In this document: positions 44,977 through 57,653 of the stretch, piece by piece
Layout: every line of letters begins with the position of its first letter
Position numbering within the stretch: the first letter of the stretch is position 1
Source of the DNA: Cavia porcellus
Lineage: Eukaryota > Chordata > Mammalia > Rodentia > Caviidae
Direction: 5' to 3'
DNA length: 64,000 nucleotides
Assembly (NCBI RefSeq): GCF_034190915.1
Contig: NW_026947514.1
Coordinates: 2,873,701 to 2,937,700, forward strand
Notes under the pieces: model-generated
The model's database searches: none
What the model saw: only the letters and a program-made list of their open reading frames with translations
Told to the model about the DNA's origin: nothing
Program-made: the position numbers and the translations under genes

Positions 44977-47014
44977 CTGAGCATCCTTGGGTTTGGGTAT
45001 CTGTGGGGACCACTTAGGCCGGTCTTCCCAGAACGTCATGGGATAACCACACATTCAAAGGTAACAACACACAGGGTAGCTGCACAGCCTTGGACACCTG
45101 TCAGAGCACCTGGCGTGGGTGAGGTGCACACTCACACTCACAGTCTGGGAGGATGTCAGCCCCTGGAGGTCCCAGCAGGATGGGATGAGTCCTCACTTAG
45201 AGACCAGCAAGATGGTGGGCAGAACTCGTCCTCAGGTGAGTGGATGTAGGAGAGGCCCTGCCCATCCTTGCAAGCATCTAGAGCTCCCACGCCACACAGA
45301 GGGGCTCTCATTTGATGTCCAGAACAGGGGTGGACACCAACAGGTTTTAAACAGGGAAGTGATGTGATAAGATTTGTGTCACCTTCCAAAAGTCATTCTC
45401 TGTGCTCTGTGAATCTTGGACCAAAGGACAGTGAGACCAGAGGGAGGAAAGTCTGCAGGTGGCTGGGTGGGGTGATCGGGCAGGACCGGGATGCCAACAC
45501 TGGGACAGAGGCAGACAAATGGACCTGGGGCAGTGGAGGAGAGGAGATCCAGTCCAGGACAGAGGGCGCACACTTCTGCAGAGGGCTGGTGAAGTGTCTT
45601 GGCCTCTGTGGCCTCAGCAACCCCTGTTGCCTGTATTCCACTCTGCTTTGGTGGTGTGCAATAGAACACACATGATTTGTAGATGAACAGGCATCTGGAG
45701 GTGTTGCAATAAAACTTTATTTGCAAAAGTAGACGGAGGGCAGGATCCTATAGTTGAGAGTTTTCGGATAACCAATCTCATCCTAGGGTGGTATCACTTC
45801 ACCCAACGGCTGTGTGCAATGTCTGGGCATGTTTCTGGCTGTCACAGTTTGGGGGGAGGTTCCGTTAGCACCTTACCTCCCAGCCACATCATCGTTCCAC
45901 GAGCCACAGTGGATGAAACCTGGTCCCGGGCAGGAATGACCTGTGGCCAGGCGGGTGTCGAGGAGGAGGGCCAGTCAATGGTGAAACGAGGTGCAGGGTT
46001 TTGCTGTCGCTAATGTGAGCTTTCTGTTCCATAAACGGAAAAACAACATAGAGAAGTAATACAATCGTAATTAAGCTTACTTTAGTAACTAAAAATTTAA
46101 GCAGGATCGACTCACCCTAGCAAATTAAAGACCATTTCTTTTTAGGACATGTTTATAGGCAATCATTTAGGCTTCATTTTTTCCCCAGACAGAAATGCTG
46201 TATTGATTAACATCTCCTGGGTCTCATATGTTCAGGAAACAGTCAGGATGTGCTTGTGTCGCTCAGAGACCATTGTGGTTTTCTCTTGTCCATTGACCCC
46301 GGATTTCCAGTCACCCAGGACTGTGCTGGGGTTCAGCTTCTTTGGACTGAAGAGGCCTGAGTTTCCCAAATCTGGACCCCGAATCCTTGTGGCTTTATTC
46401 CTCCCTCCCCGGGGATCTCTGCTGGAACGTGGGGTGTGATTAACCAGGTCCACCAGTTCTCCTGGGCAACTTTCCAGATTCATCCTGGCTCCCACTGGTC
46501 TCTGAGGATCCCCTCGGAAACGGGCTGTCAGCTGATGACCGCCTCCCAGGCCTAGCCAGCCAGGTGTCCCCACAGCGACATCAGGCCCCTCGCCCCTCCG
46601 CCAAATCTTCATGCACATTTCTGAGGCACAGGGGGTGCCAGCACTTCCGCCCGGCTCTTTCCGTGGCCACCGGGACGGGGACGGGGTGTCCATCCTCGGA
46701 GCCACTAGACCTAAATTACTCTTCTTCTGTTTCCTGTGATTTTTTTGGAAAGAAGAATTCTGTTCTTTTAAGGACATTTGCAAATTATTTGAAAGTTTCT
46801 CCACACGATTTAACGTGTAACATTTGGCATATTAGAGTTTCAGCCTTAAAAAGGGAACCGTTACATCACACAATGAAGTTTAACGCCTTAATGAATTGAT
46901 AGCTATGTCCATACTTTCAGAAATGCATATACACGTGTCATGGGGATTTTCCAAACTGTACATTTTCCTTTGCGTTTTTATTTCTTTGTGTCATCCCCCA
47001 CGGATTTTTTTTTT
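44977..47014. other. Intergenic DNA; one possible ancient repeat
   Basis: No gene was recognised. At about 45343-45470 the phrases AAACAGGGAAGTGATGTGAT, AAGATTTGTGTC and AGTGAGACCAGAGGGAGGAA resemble a known ancient mammalian interspersed repeat whose name I cannot fix. 46.0-46.2 kb and 46.7-47.0 kb are AT-rich. Confidence 0.4.
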
Positions 47015-48120
47015 TTAAAATAAAACTTTCATTTTAGGAAGTAGTTTTACATTTATAGTAAAATTGCAAAAATAGCACTGGCAGTTCCTGTACTGCTCAA
47101 ACCTGGTTCCCCTGTGATTATCGCGTTATAATTGTATGGAACATTTACAGTGAACGCATTCAGGCTGGTACATTGTTATTAACGAATGTCTTCACCTTGC
47201 TCGTATGTTTTGGTCTCCTAACATTCTCCTCCCGTTCCTAGAGGCCACATTTACACTTCATCATCTTGTCTGCTTCAACTCTGCCTGGATGTGACAGTTT
47301 TTATGACTTGCCTTGCTTTTGGTGACCTTGACCGTTTGGAAGAATGTCGGTCAGGTATTTTGTGAGTTTCTGACAATCGGGATGTGTCTGGTGTTTTTCT
47401 CGTGATTATGTGGGGTTATGGGTTTCCATGGGGAGATTGCAGAGGTGACCTGCAATTTCTCTCCTGTCCTGCCAAGAGCTCACACTGTCAACATGACATA
47501 TCTCTGCTGCTGTGACCTTTGTCACCGGGCTGATGTAGGGTTTGTCTGGCTCTCACTGTGAAGCTACCCTTTCTCTGCCATCCCTTGCTGTCTGTCCAGT
47601 TTGGAAGGAAGCCATTTAGCATGACCCATACCTGATGGGCAGTGAGTTACACTCCACGTTTTTAGGGCGGACCATCAACATAAATTATTTGGAATTGTTC
47701 TGTGCTACAGATTCCTCTCTTCTCCCATACTTAGTTATTTATACAACCCATGTCAGTGTGAACTCGTGGGTATTTGTTTTACACTTTTGGCTATAACCCA
47801 ATACTATGCTATTTATTTTGTTGCTCAAATTCTTCTGCTTTTGGCCATGGGGCCTCATCCCGTTGGCTCCCGGATCCCGCTGCCCTGTTGACGTAATTCC
47901 TGTGGTGGGTGTGCAGCTGAGCCGAGCACATTCTGCGAGCTGCTCTGGGTTCCTCTTGTGTATTTTTCTGTTCCAGTCCCAGCCCAGGACGGGCCGTCCC
48001 TCCAGGGAGCCTGGTTCTTCTCACAGGATGTCAGGAACCAAGATCTGAGTGCAAGGTGTGCTCACTGCTTCTGAGTCTGCCCTGATGTTGCACCACAGGG
48101 GTAGGTGTGAGTGTGGGGAA
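47015..48120 (-). mobile_element. L1ME-like 3' UTR, antisense, about 1.1 kb
   Basis: The plus strand follows the reverse complement of the L1ME 3' UTR over a long span. It shows TAGTAAAATTGCAAAAATAGC, then TCAGGTATTTTGTGAGTTTC, GTCTGGTGTTTTTCTCGTGA, CTTTTGGCCATGGGGCCTCA, and finally GGAACCAAGATCTGAGTGCA with AGGTGTGCTCACTGCTTC. Collinearity over 1.1 kb makes this the best-supported L1 call among the antisense fragments. It is non-coding. Confidence 0.75.
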
Positions 48121-49654
48121 CTCTGCCTGCACAGCTGTGTCTGGTCCTACGTCAGTACAGGGCCCTCTTTCTTCGGAGCTTGGTGTGAGTTCATGCCCGT
48201 GTCTCTGCCTTGAATCCATGGCTGTGGGCTCATCTGACCCCTCCTCTGCCACCCACCTCAGTGTGTGGGGTAAACATACCTTCATAAATTGCTCCACGAA
48301 GTATTAGAGGTGGGCATTTGTGAGACATGGGAGCCCTGAAAGAGCTGGGGCAGCTCCCAGAGATAGGCCCCTCAGGTCCTGGGGGACATACGGGGTGTGT
48401 GGCTGCTCTTTGGGGTTGGACGTGCCCCCTTCCCTGCCTGCCACCCTGCAGTCTCGGGTGGGCAAGGCCCTGGAGCCTGGGTTGGTGCCAGGAGGTGAAG
48501 GTTAGCAGACAGGGCAGGGAGGAATCCCGCAGGGCGCGGCCTCAGGGGCAGCCTGCTTCAGCCTGAGTTCTGGGTCCCTGGGGTGTGGACCACAGCATGA
48601 AGCCCAGTCACCAGGGCCATCTAACCCTGAGCTGCTAGGGTAGTCTGGGGTCGAGTCCCCACCAATGTCCAGGACCCGAAGCTCAGGTTTCACGGCAGGG
48701 CTCCTAAATCTGGGGAGGATGATGGGCGATGGGCATGGAACTGGAGGACGTTACCTAGCGGAGGCCCCTGACATTTCTCCAGCTTGTCACAGGTCACATC
48801 TGATGTGAATGCTGCCAAACACCACCTTGCAGGTGACATCTGTCACAGAGACATGCTGGCTGTCATTGTCTGGTATGTCAGACTTAGGGACAGGCTGTGC
48901 CCCAGTTCTTTGTGGGGGATGGGACAGGGCGATGCCTGGAATCGGGTGGAGGGGAGCTGGGTCCATCGCTGGTTGGTTGGCACAGCTCCCAGGACAGGAG
49001 GTGTTGTCAGGAACGCTGAGGTTACTGTGGGTCATGAACTTGCCCTGTGAACCATTCTGCCTTTCTGAGAAGGACCAGTCGGGACGTGGTGGCGGTCTAG
49101 GCAAGGTTTCTGCTGTAGGGGGAACATGGACGGAAGTGACCGCTGACAATCTGGGGGCTGCTGACCGCTTCTCTTGCATGCACGGGAAATGCCTTGACTG
49201 TAGGCGTGCCCGGCCACTCCTGCCCTGGCATAGTTAAACAGGCGCCATCGGAGAATAAGTTCTGACTGTCGCCGTGACCTTTCGCCACTCTTCCTGTGCG
49301 TACAGTAACCTGTGTTTGTGAGGAAAGAGGACCAGAAAGCACAGGGCCTGCCAGGAAGTTCTGGGTGTGGACAGCGTGTCCTCCCGTTCAAAGTTCTCCA
49401 GCTGTTTGAGGCTCAGCACACACTGTCTAGAACATTCCACCACCAAACTGGTTGGGCCTGCCTCTTGGCCCTGCACTGTCTCCACGGACTACACTCTTAG
49501 AATTTCTGGGTGTCAGACTCTTTGAGCACCAAGTACAAGAAGAAAGGTGGGGGAGACTGCACCAGGTCAGTGTCAGGGCTGAGTCTGGAAGGCCCCTGTG
49601 GTGTGTATCGAAGGCATGCATCGGGCATCACATTAATGTTCCAGCCATCCAGTA
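48121..49654. other. Intergenic DNA, no gene supported
   Basis: GC-rich, no recognised repeat. Overlapping open frames on both strands at 48.8-49.4 kb have no recognised domain. Confidence 0.5.
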
Positions 49655-49975
49655 GACAAGACCCATCTCTGCCTGTTCCGGCTGCTGTAACAAAATCACC
49701 ACAGCCTGGGTTGTTGATACACGATAGCAGTGTGCTGCTCCTGGTTCTGGAGTCTGGGAGGAAAGAGGGTCCCGAGATCCTTTTCTCCCATGAGGCTCCC
49801 ATGAGGCTCCCTTGCCACCTCCTCCCTGGGACTTGTTTTACAAGGACCCAAATCCTACTCAGCAGGACTCTGCTCTCATGGCTCAAGTACCTCTCCCAAA
49901 GCCCCCGGCTCTAATGCTGCCACACTGGGAATAGGTTCCACTAGGTGAGACCGGGACAGACACCCTGGCCTTCAG
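49655..49975 (-). mobile_element. MLT1-type LTR, antisense
   Basis: The plus strand reads TGTTCCGGCTGCTGTAACAA, AATCACCACAGCCTGGG, then TCTGGAGTCTGGGAGG, CTCATGGCTCAAGTACCTCT, CCCAAAGCCCCCGGCTCTAA and GCCACACTGGGAATAGG. This is the reverse complement of the MLT1 LTR group in order. A local 12-bp tandem duplication (CCCATGAGGCTC twice) lies at 49788-49811. Diverged, with no visible target-site duplication. Confidence 0.75.
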
Positions 49976-50214
49976 ACCCTTGTAAGACCCTTTGTCTCAA
50001 AAACCACTATGGACTATCACTGTTTTGGGTTTTCTCTTTCTGGAATGCAAAACAAAACAAAATCAAGAAAAAGTTAGATCGCCAAGCCCTGGTTTCTCCT
50101 CCTTGCTTGTGCTGGAAATGTTCAGCAGAGCCATCCCTGCTGGGGACAAACGCTGGGACCTGCAGGCTGGAGGTGGTCCCTTGTTGCAAGGGCTCTCCCA
50201 GGTAGGCAAATCAT

Positions 50215-50505
50215 CAGGATTGAGGAGTGGGAACAGGAGGCGGGGCCCAGCTGAAGGGATGGGTCAGGGGTGTGACCTTGGGGACCGTATCCAGTGCCCG
50301 GCCGCTTCCCCTTTGGCTCCTGCTCTCTCTGTTTTCTGGCCACCATGAGCTGAGCGGCTTTCCTTCCTGCGTGATGCTTCCACCTCTTGCAAGCCCAAAG
50401 CAATGGAGCCAGATGTCGTGGCCTGAAGGCCCTGAAGTCCTGAGCCAGGACTAAGCCTTCTGTCTGTACACTGTTCACCTTAGGTGTTGCGGTGACAAGG
50501 TGCCG
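50215..50505 (+). mobile_element. MaLR-type LTR, sense, partial
   Basis: The motifs CTCTCTGTTTTCTGGCCACC, ATGAGCTGAGCGGC, CCCAAAGCAATGGAGCCAGA and GGACTAAGCC are followed by CACCTTAGGTGTTGCGGTGAC. They match the 3' half of MaLR LTRs in sense orientation. The AATAAA signal is lost (ACTAAGCC at its place) and the ends are not sharp. Confidence 0.6.
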
Positions 50506-51564
50506 GCTTAAGGCTGCGAGGAGGAATGTCTGTCCTGTGGGGCAGGTGAAGATGGCGCTGGAGGAGACTCCCTGGCAGTGGTGTGCCAGCCTGTCCTAAC
50601 TGCTGTCCTTTTTTGTACCAAGCATTTTGTGACGCTCTGTGGAAGTGGCAAAGCATGACTGGAAACGCACAGGTCTTCCCCCTTTGGGGTGTGACGGGGC
50701 CGCTCTTCTCACTAAAGGGGGTGCTGAGCCCTCACCCCGAGTCCAGCTGGCTTCCTGGCTGACCTGGCCCATCGGATAGCATAGAGATGGTGCCTCATGA
50801 ATTTGGGGCTGGGGCCGCCCAGGCTTTTCAGATTTCCCTTCTCCCTCCTGGCACTAAGGCCCTGGGGTGGGAGCTGAGCTTGCCACGTGGAGGACTGGTG
50901 TGCCACGCGTCAGGGGCTGGTGGTCCCACGGCCCTGCCACTAATCCCGAAGCAAAGTGCACTCAGCCCTCCATGCTGGCCCACTGAGGCCCCAACTCTGA
51001 CACTGTGAGTGAAGGGTGGTTGTCACTTTAAGCTACTCTGTTTGGAGGGATTTTGTAGTCCATCAAATAGGTAATTATCTTTTTTGGAAAGTTATAAATT
51101 ATATGTTAAATGTGAAACACACACTATATATATGAAAATCATAGACCGCATAATCTGCCAAGCTACAATTTATTCTATTCTTAATTTCTACAATTAAGAA
51201 GAAAAATATAAAACTCTCAGGGCGATACAAAGGGAAGTAACAGGAGAGTGATTTATGATAAAACAGCACGTGAATGCGATGAAGACCGCTGTGTTTAAAG
51301 TCACAACGATGCAGTTGATCGGGCCTAGTGCCATCGGAGACCCCTGTGCTCTCCGCACAGGCTGCTGCATGGAGTGACGCTGTTATCAGTGATGTTGCTT
51401 TCCAAAACTGTGACTGATCCAACTCAGAAAAACAAGAAATACAATCTGATCTCTCTGGACGCAGCAGTCACATGTTCATAAAGTCAATTTTATACCCATA
51501 TATCCACAATGCTTCGTTTCTATACCTACAGTGGAGTGGAGTCTACACTTAGGGAGTCAGAGCC
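50506..51564. other. Intergenic DNA; possible LTR end near 51.03 kb
   Basis: Mostly unassigned. TGTCACTTTAAGCTACTCTG followed by GATTTTGTAGTCC at 51019-51062 resembles the 3' end of an MLT1-type LTR, but its upstream part is not recognisable. Sequence after 51.06 kb is AT-rich. Confidence 0.4.
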
Positions 51565-54285
51565 ACACTCAAAGGCTGAGAGAATTCATCATCAATAGGC
51601 AAAGTCCTCCCGCTAGAAGGGAATTAATTCCCTTTAGAAAGAGAACTCAGAGAAATGGCGATGACGTAGGCAGATGTTTAAGCTATTTTTCTTATTATTT
51701 AGAGATCTTTGAGGTATAGCTGATGGTTTTAAGGAATGACAGTGCACAGCCACTGCGGCCCGAAGGCCAGGGAGAGAAAATGGAGATATGCCCTCGGGTG
51801 AGTGTATCTTGCACAAACAGGGTGTGGTGTGTGTGATGGGGGGGGGGAGGCAGCCGCGAGCTGGAAATGTGTGCTGTAAATCCCGAAGCTACTATTGAAA
51901 TAGCTACTCATCCTGCTCACAGGTTAATAAAAGGATACAGTTATTTAAGAAATGCTTAACACAAAAGGAGAAAAGAAAAAAGAAAAAGGACTGATGAAAT
52001 AAATAGCAAACAGTAAGTTTCCAGATGTAAACTTAACCTTACAAAAGTCAGATTGCATATAAATGGAAAAATACCCAATTAAAAGACAGATTGTACGGTT
52101 GGGTGTAAAAACAAGAACTATTATATATTGCCTACAAAAAAGTAAATAAAAAGCCAAAATGCACCTTAAATATGAAGACTCACAGAGGTGGGAAGGATGC
52201 AGCATAGTGATAGCCGGTGAAGCAGTTTACGACATTGCTATGCCCCTAAAGTGTGGTAAAATAATGTGTCTCGTGTTTTTATTACAATGTTAAAGAAAGG
52301 ACTAGTTACTCAAAAGAAAACTGAAGTGGCTGTATTAGCATCAGACAAAGTAAATTTCAGAGGAAAGACCATTAGCCGGGATAAAAGGTCATTTCACAAT
52401 GATATTGAAGTCAGTTCAGTCAGAGGGCGTGGTCACATTACATACAGACATATATCTATATATTTATACATATATAGATCTGTATATTTACATATAAAGC
52501 CTCAGTTATGGTCACAGATTTCAATACACCTCTTTCAATTTTTGATAGAAAAAAATACACAGATGATCAGTAGGAACAGAAAAAGATTAACAATGTCACC
52601 AACCAACTCAATCTAACTGATATTTGGGGACCCCCCCCCCCTGGCGATATGAGACAACCATTCTTTCTGCTGGACACGGTATATTTACAGAGACAGATCA
52701 TATTAGGGGCCATAAACCGAGTCGCAATAACTTGAGAGGTTTCAAGTGAGTACAAAGAGTGCTGTCTGACCACAATGGAATTAAATTAGAAATAGGTAAC
52801 TGAAAAACACCTGGACAATCCTCAAATGTTTCAAAATCAAGTAATGTACTTGTAAACAACTCATGGGTCAAGGAAAAATCAAATGGAAACTAAGAAAGTA
52901 TTTCGAACTGAATGAAAAGTTAAAACACTACATAGTGTAATTTGTGGAATGCTACTGATAGAGCTCTCAAGGAGAAATGTGATGCATGAACTTTCTAGAA
53001 AAGAAAGATGATCTCAGATTAATAGCCTTGTTTCTACCCTAAGAAATATAAAAAAAGCTGGGAAAATTGAAAGGGAAGTAGAAGAAAGGAAATAAAAAAG
53101 AACAGACTGGAAATCAGTGAAAACCAACCGGCCAATCAACCAACCAGAAAGACGATAAGACCCAAAACATACATAAAGACAATAGAAGAAACTAAGAAAC
53201 TAGAAGATATTTCTTTTAATAGGTCAATAGTAGACAACCTTTACATAGTCTGATCAGGGAAAAAGAGAGAAGAAACAAATGACTAGCAGAAGAAGAGAGA
53301 AAGGTAACCTAATGCCAGATCGTAGTTACTTACAATAAGAGAACGCTATGAAAATCTTTCTGCCTATAAATTTGCAACAGTAGCAAATGACAAATCTCAT
53401 TAAAGATGTGAATTACTAGCGCTCATAATGAAAAGTTATGCAACCTCAATAGCATATAGGTTTTATAGGAATTGCACTTGTAGTTAAACACTTTCCCAAA
53501 ATGGAAACGCTAAGCCGAAATGGTTTTGTGGGTTGATCCTACGAAGAATGGAAGGAAGAAATAAACAGTGCTAAACAAACAGTATTTTTTAAATTTGAGA
53601 GGTAAGATTGCCTCCCAATCATTTTCTAGGCCAGTATTATCTTGAGATCAAAACAACACAAGGCATTATAAGGAAAGAGAATTGTAAACCACTGTTCTTT
53701 ATGAACATTGATGCAAAAATTCTGAAGGGAATTTTACCAAATTGAATCAAACAATACGAACCAAGTTAGACCATCATGATCATGTATAGTTTACCTGGAT
53801 TTAACACCACAAAACCAATTAGTGCTTACACAGTATTAATACACCAGAAAGCAGAGCTGTCGGGTTATTTCCGCGGATTCCATCTTTCTCTTCCTAACAC
53901 AAGCATTTAGCAAAATCTAAATTCTAAAACAGAGCAAAACAAAGCCGGCTGAACCACTCAGCAAACCAGGAAGCGAAAGATTTTCCTCAGTGTGCAGAGA
54001 ACATCTGAAAAATACCTTCAGTGGGCAGCCTTTCCTCTAAGATTAGGGGCCACGCAAGGATGTGTCCTGTCCCTCTACACTTGCTATTGTGCTGAGCGTC
54101 TAGCGAGTGCAAACAGGAAAACAAGCAAACAAAAGACAACCTGATAGAAAAGAAGCGAAACAGAGCTCACTGACCACGGAGGGGGTGACTGTGCTGAAAC
54201 TGTGATGCAGGTACAGAAAAGCTTCCAGAACTAGTGAATTAGCAAGTAGCGTCTATACCGATATGCAGGTATCAGCTGTATTTCT
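51565..54285 (+). mobile_element. Old L1, sense: inter-ORF region and most of ORF2 (left part)
   Basis: L1M-type text begins with AGAGAATTCATCATCAATAGG near 51579 (region upstream of ORF2). It continues through GCTGTATTAGCATCAGACAA (52330, endonuclease region), TTTCACAATGATATTGAAGTC, CAAATGGAAACTAAGAAAG (52880) and into the reverse transcriptase region (53.6-54.2 kb). ORF2 would encode an endonuclease and reverse transcriptase, but frameshifts and stops occur throughout, so the copy is dead. It is broken at 54285 by a SINE. An AT-rich TATA-type stretch lies at 52448-52498. Confidence 0.75.
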
Positions 54286-54522
54286 TTTTAAATTTTCTTC
54301 CTCATCCCACCCTTTCTGAAGCACTAGAAACTTCAGAGATGGAGCCCGGGGCTTTTGCACCAAGGTGTGTACACAGTCCTTTTTAATATATACGTATTTT
54401 AAAATTTTGAGATGGGTCTTTTTAAGTCGCTAAGTTGTGCAGGTTATGCTTAAACTTGTGATCCTCCTGCCTCAGCCTCCCAGTGTGCTGGAATTACAGA
54501 TGTGGAGCCCCACACCCAGCTC
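54286..54522 (-). mobile_element. B1-dID SINE, antisense, inserted in L1
   Basis: From left to right the plus strand shows a T-rich tail, an eroded ID part (AGCACTAGAAACTTCAGAGA), a linker (TTAAAATTTTGAGATGGGTC) and the B1 part (TGATCCTCCTGCCTCAGCCTC to CCCACACCCAGC). Flanks CAGCTGTATTTCT (54273-54285) and CAATTGTAGTTCT (54523-54535) match at 10 of 13 positions, a worn target-site duplication. The insertion is therefore younger than the L1 around it. Confidence 0.8.
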
Positions 54523-55835
54523 CAATTGTAGTTCTATATATTGAAGTTGAGAAAATCAGAAGTTGAAACTTAGACCTACTTTTATAATAGTACAAAACAG
54601 AAAATACAAGGATATATTTGACAGAAGACGTGTGAATTGTATACACTGAGACACAACTTTGCTGGGAGAAATCAAAGAAGACAGGAAGGAGTGGGCCCTG
54701 ATTCTGCGTCCTTGGGCCACAAGACCCCTACAGGTCCCCGTGTACATTCCACGCACTCCCAGCAAGAAGCTCAGCGGTTACTGTTTTTCCACACTTGACA
54801 AACTGATTCTAAAATTCCTATGGAAGTGAAGAGCCTAGAATAGCTAAAACAACTTTGAAAATGAAAGCTAACAATATCTGACTTTAAGATCTCTTATAAA
54901 AGGACCATCATCTACACAGTGAAGAACTGGCTTTAAAAAAAGACACGCCATTGGAATAGAATCAAATTCAGAATAAACCCACACGTCTATGGAGGACTCC
55001 ACAATTGCGTAGAGAAAGGGTCATTGTTTCAATCCTCGATGCTGGAACTTTGACCAAACATATTAAAAATGTTGACTCAAAATGAGCCCTAGTCTTAATC
55101 ATAAAGCCTAAAGCCATAGAGTTTGCCAAAAAAAGAAAACCTGGACGGTGTTGGGCTAGGCAGAGATTTCTTAACAAACAGTGATCCATAAAAGAGCAAA
55201 TTGATAAATTAGATTTCATCAAAATGTTAAAAAATCTTCTCCTCTTTGAAAACCATCTTAGGACAGAGAGGAGATGGGGGAAAGCACTTCTAAGTCACGG
55301 ATCTGATAGAGACTTGTATTCGGAATACATGAAGAACTCCAAACTCTCCGAGATTAGAAAACTGAGAAGTGAGGCAAGCTAGATTTGAAGATTTGCAAGG
55401 CAGCTGAGCAAGAGCCGGTGGCAACAAGACAAAAAGATGCGCCCTGTCGGGACACTCGGCTCTCTTCCACAGAGCAGCCCTCCGTGGACTCCACTCAACA
55501 ACACCGCCACGTGGACCAGTTCCTGAATAGCTGGGCTGACGGGGAGACACAGGGCGCGCCCGCGGAGCTCATTCAGATGAAGTTCTAGGAAACACAACTC
55601 ATCTCAGTGACAGAAGGCAGCTCCGAGGCTTCCTGAGCATGGTGGAAGTGGGGACGTGACACAGAAGCGTGGTGAGAGGCACAGGAAACCCGTGAGGGGG
55701 AGAAGAATGTCTTTGTTACCTCCAGCACGGCGGCGTTCTCACCGCGTGGGTATATGATACGTGCACAATGTCACATACACCCTGAATGTCAAGCAAGCTG
55801 CTGAGGATTTAAACAGCACCTTCCAGACAATGGGA
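54523..55835 (+). mobile_element. Old L1, sense: ORF2 3' part and 3' UTR (right part)
   Basis: This continues the L1 after the SINE. It contains GACAAACTGATTCTAAAATTCC (54797), AAAAGACACGCCATTGGAATAG (54937), AATAAACCCACACGTCTATGG (54971) and GATTTCTTAACAAACAGTG (55166). The 3' UTR phrases are GAAGTTCTAGGAAACACAAC (55577) and a TGATACGTGCACAATGTCAC stretch near 55756. The 3' end lies at about 55835. No intact frame remains. Confidence 0.75.
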
Positions 55836-57540
55836 GCCGCGCAACTGCTCCCCCCACCTTCCACAGTGCCCTTGAACCTGCCCTGGAAAGCCTGCCTGAG
55901 TGTTAGAATCATTGCGGGGTTGGCTCAGCTACCCCATCCTCCTCGCCAGCGCTGCTCCGGGAGACCTTATTTGCCCTCTGACTGCACATTACCGTTGTGT
56001 TTATGCCCTAGCCTGGGGGCAGCCAGGTAATTGTTAAAACCTCAAACAGCCTCATTGTTTTTACCATTGTTTTACCCCACAATTAAAGAGGATTTTAAGG
56101 CTGCTCCTCTTGGAACCTATCATTTCAGGATCTTGGCTTTCTTGCCTACTAATTTCTCTCATCTCTGTGAACCCCTTGGTGCTCCAGGGCTGAGTGAGTT
56201 TGCAGTTGGGTCTGCTCTGTTCTGCTGTAGCTAAGTTTCCCTGCTTCCCAGCGTCTACCCTAACTCGCAGGAATGAGTTGCGAGTTCCCTTTACTGTTAT
56301 GCGCTGCGTTGCGTTCCTTGCCAGGGACTTGGTGCATTTGCTTTTGCTCTGTACCTGGGCTCTAGCGAGACAAGCACGGACCGACCGATGTAGAGGGAGC
56401 ATAGCTAACCCATTAGCAGTTAGTAAGTAGCCTAGGAAGTTTCTTCCTTAAGCAGGACCCACGTATTAAATACGGAATGCCTAAAGTACTGTGCTTGACT
56501 GGACAGAGCCTTTCCCTCTTGTAAAAAGTGAAAACAAAAAGCGATGTCTAGGCCTGCATACCCCAGTGACTTCACTCCCCAGACATGCGTTGTTTTCATT
56601 GGCTGTGGTAGGACATGGCCTAAGTAATCCTGACTAATTAATTTGCTACAGAAGCGGGACACCAGTAGGTGTAGCAGGTATGCCCTCTGCACAGCCTGAG
56701 GCGCCCCAGGTCTGCACACTGCTCATTTGTGTGGCAGAATCTGAATCATGAAGGTTAGCATGGACTTAGAGTTTTGTTAAGGCAAATTAAGAACTGTTAG
56801 AGCCAGAGAGGAGAACCGGGAATATTAGGGTGGTGGTTGGAGGGCACATCAAAAAGAGCCATTGTATGCAATTCGGGGTGCATACACCCCTCACCTAACT
56901 GTTATGCTCAAGAGAGGAGGCCTGGAAGACGTGAATTCAGACAATTTAGATGAATTCACTGATGGTCAGCTCACTGGTTGCTACTGGGGGAACTTGAGAA
57001 TCTTTCTGGGGTCACCATCGGAGGTCTTGGAAACTTACTGCTGGGAAGATGGGGGTCCTGTGAGTGACACAGGACTGACTCGGGGACATGTTTGTCCTGA
57101 GCGGCTACTTGATGAGTTAGATAATTTTTTCCAACTCGTGATTTTACACAAAATTTATACTTTCTAAAGTGAAGTAAGAAATGCTGAAAAGTATAAAGAA
57201 ATAGACAAAACTGGTTTTCATCGTTCAATGACAGAGGTCACTTGTGCTACGCAGCAGCAGAAAGCTTAGCGAAGCCCCAGCCTGCAGAAGCTCAGGGCAT
57301 GCGCTGGGTTACACAGCTGAGCAGCATCCAGGCCAAGGCTGCTGACAGCAACATGTGAAAGGAGAGAGAAAAATTGAGACAAATGGTCAACCAAATATAT
57401 ATATATATATATATATCTAAACCTGTGCAGAGGCAACAGATACTCTAGATGCAGAGGTCTAGAGAAAAGCCTAAGGGTGTGATTCCACAGCCTTTGGTTA
57501 AAATCCCAAAGATCCAAAGGTCTGAGAATTCAGCCTCACT
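55836..57540. other. Unassigned sequence, possible eroded retroelement
   Basis: I could not match 55.84-57.3 kb to a family. It holds an AATTAAAG box at about 56081 followed by a pyrimidine-rich tract, reminiscent of an LTR R/U5 region, but no TG...CA ends, primer-binding site or duplication was found. A 101-codon frame (56862-57167, plus) has no recognised domain. Confidence 0.35.
57395..57416. repeat. (AT)11 microsatellite
   Basis: Eleven uninterrupted AT units between CCAA and CTAAACC. Confidence 0.9.
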
Positions 57541-57653
57541 GACAAGAATGAGGGGTGGGAGGACATTCATAGTGGCTGGTGGGAATGTAAATTAGTAGAA
57601 CCACCTTAGCAGATAATGTGAAGGTTCCTTGAAAATCTAAAAACAAATGAACC
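57541..57653 (+). mobile_element. L1 3' end, sense, left part (split by a B1)
   Basis: GCTGGTGGGAATGTAAATTAG, then AACCACCTTAGCAGATAATG and GGTTCCTTGAAAATCTAAAAAC, is the highly recognisable L1 ORF2 3' end. The text stops at the B1 and resumes at 57812. Confidence 0.85.

Noticed and set aside
51565..55835. Functional L1 encoding endonuclease and reverse transcriptase
   Set aside because: ORF2-derived text is interrupted by many stops, indels and a SINE. The longest frames are only about 110 codons.
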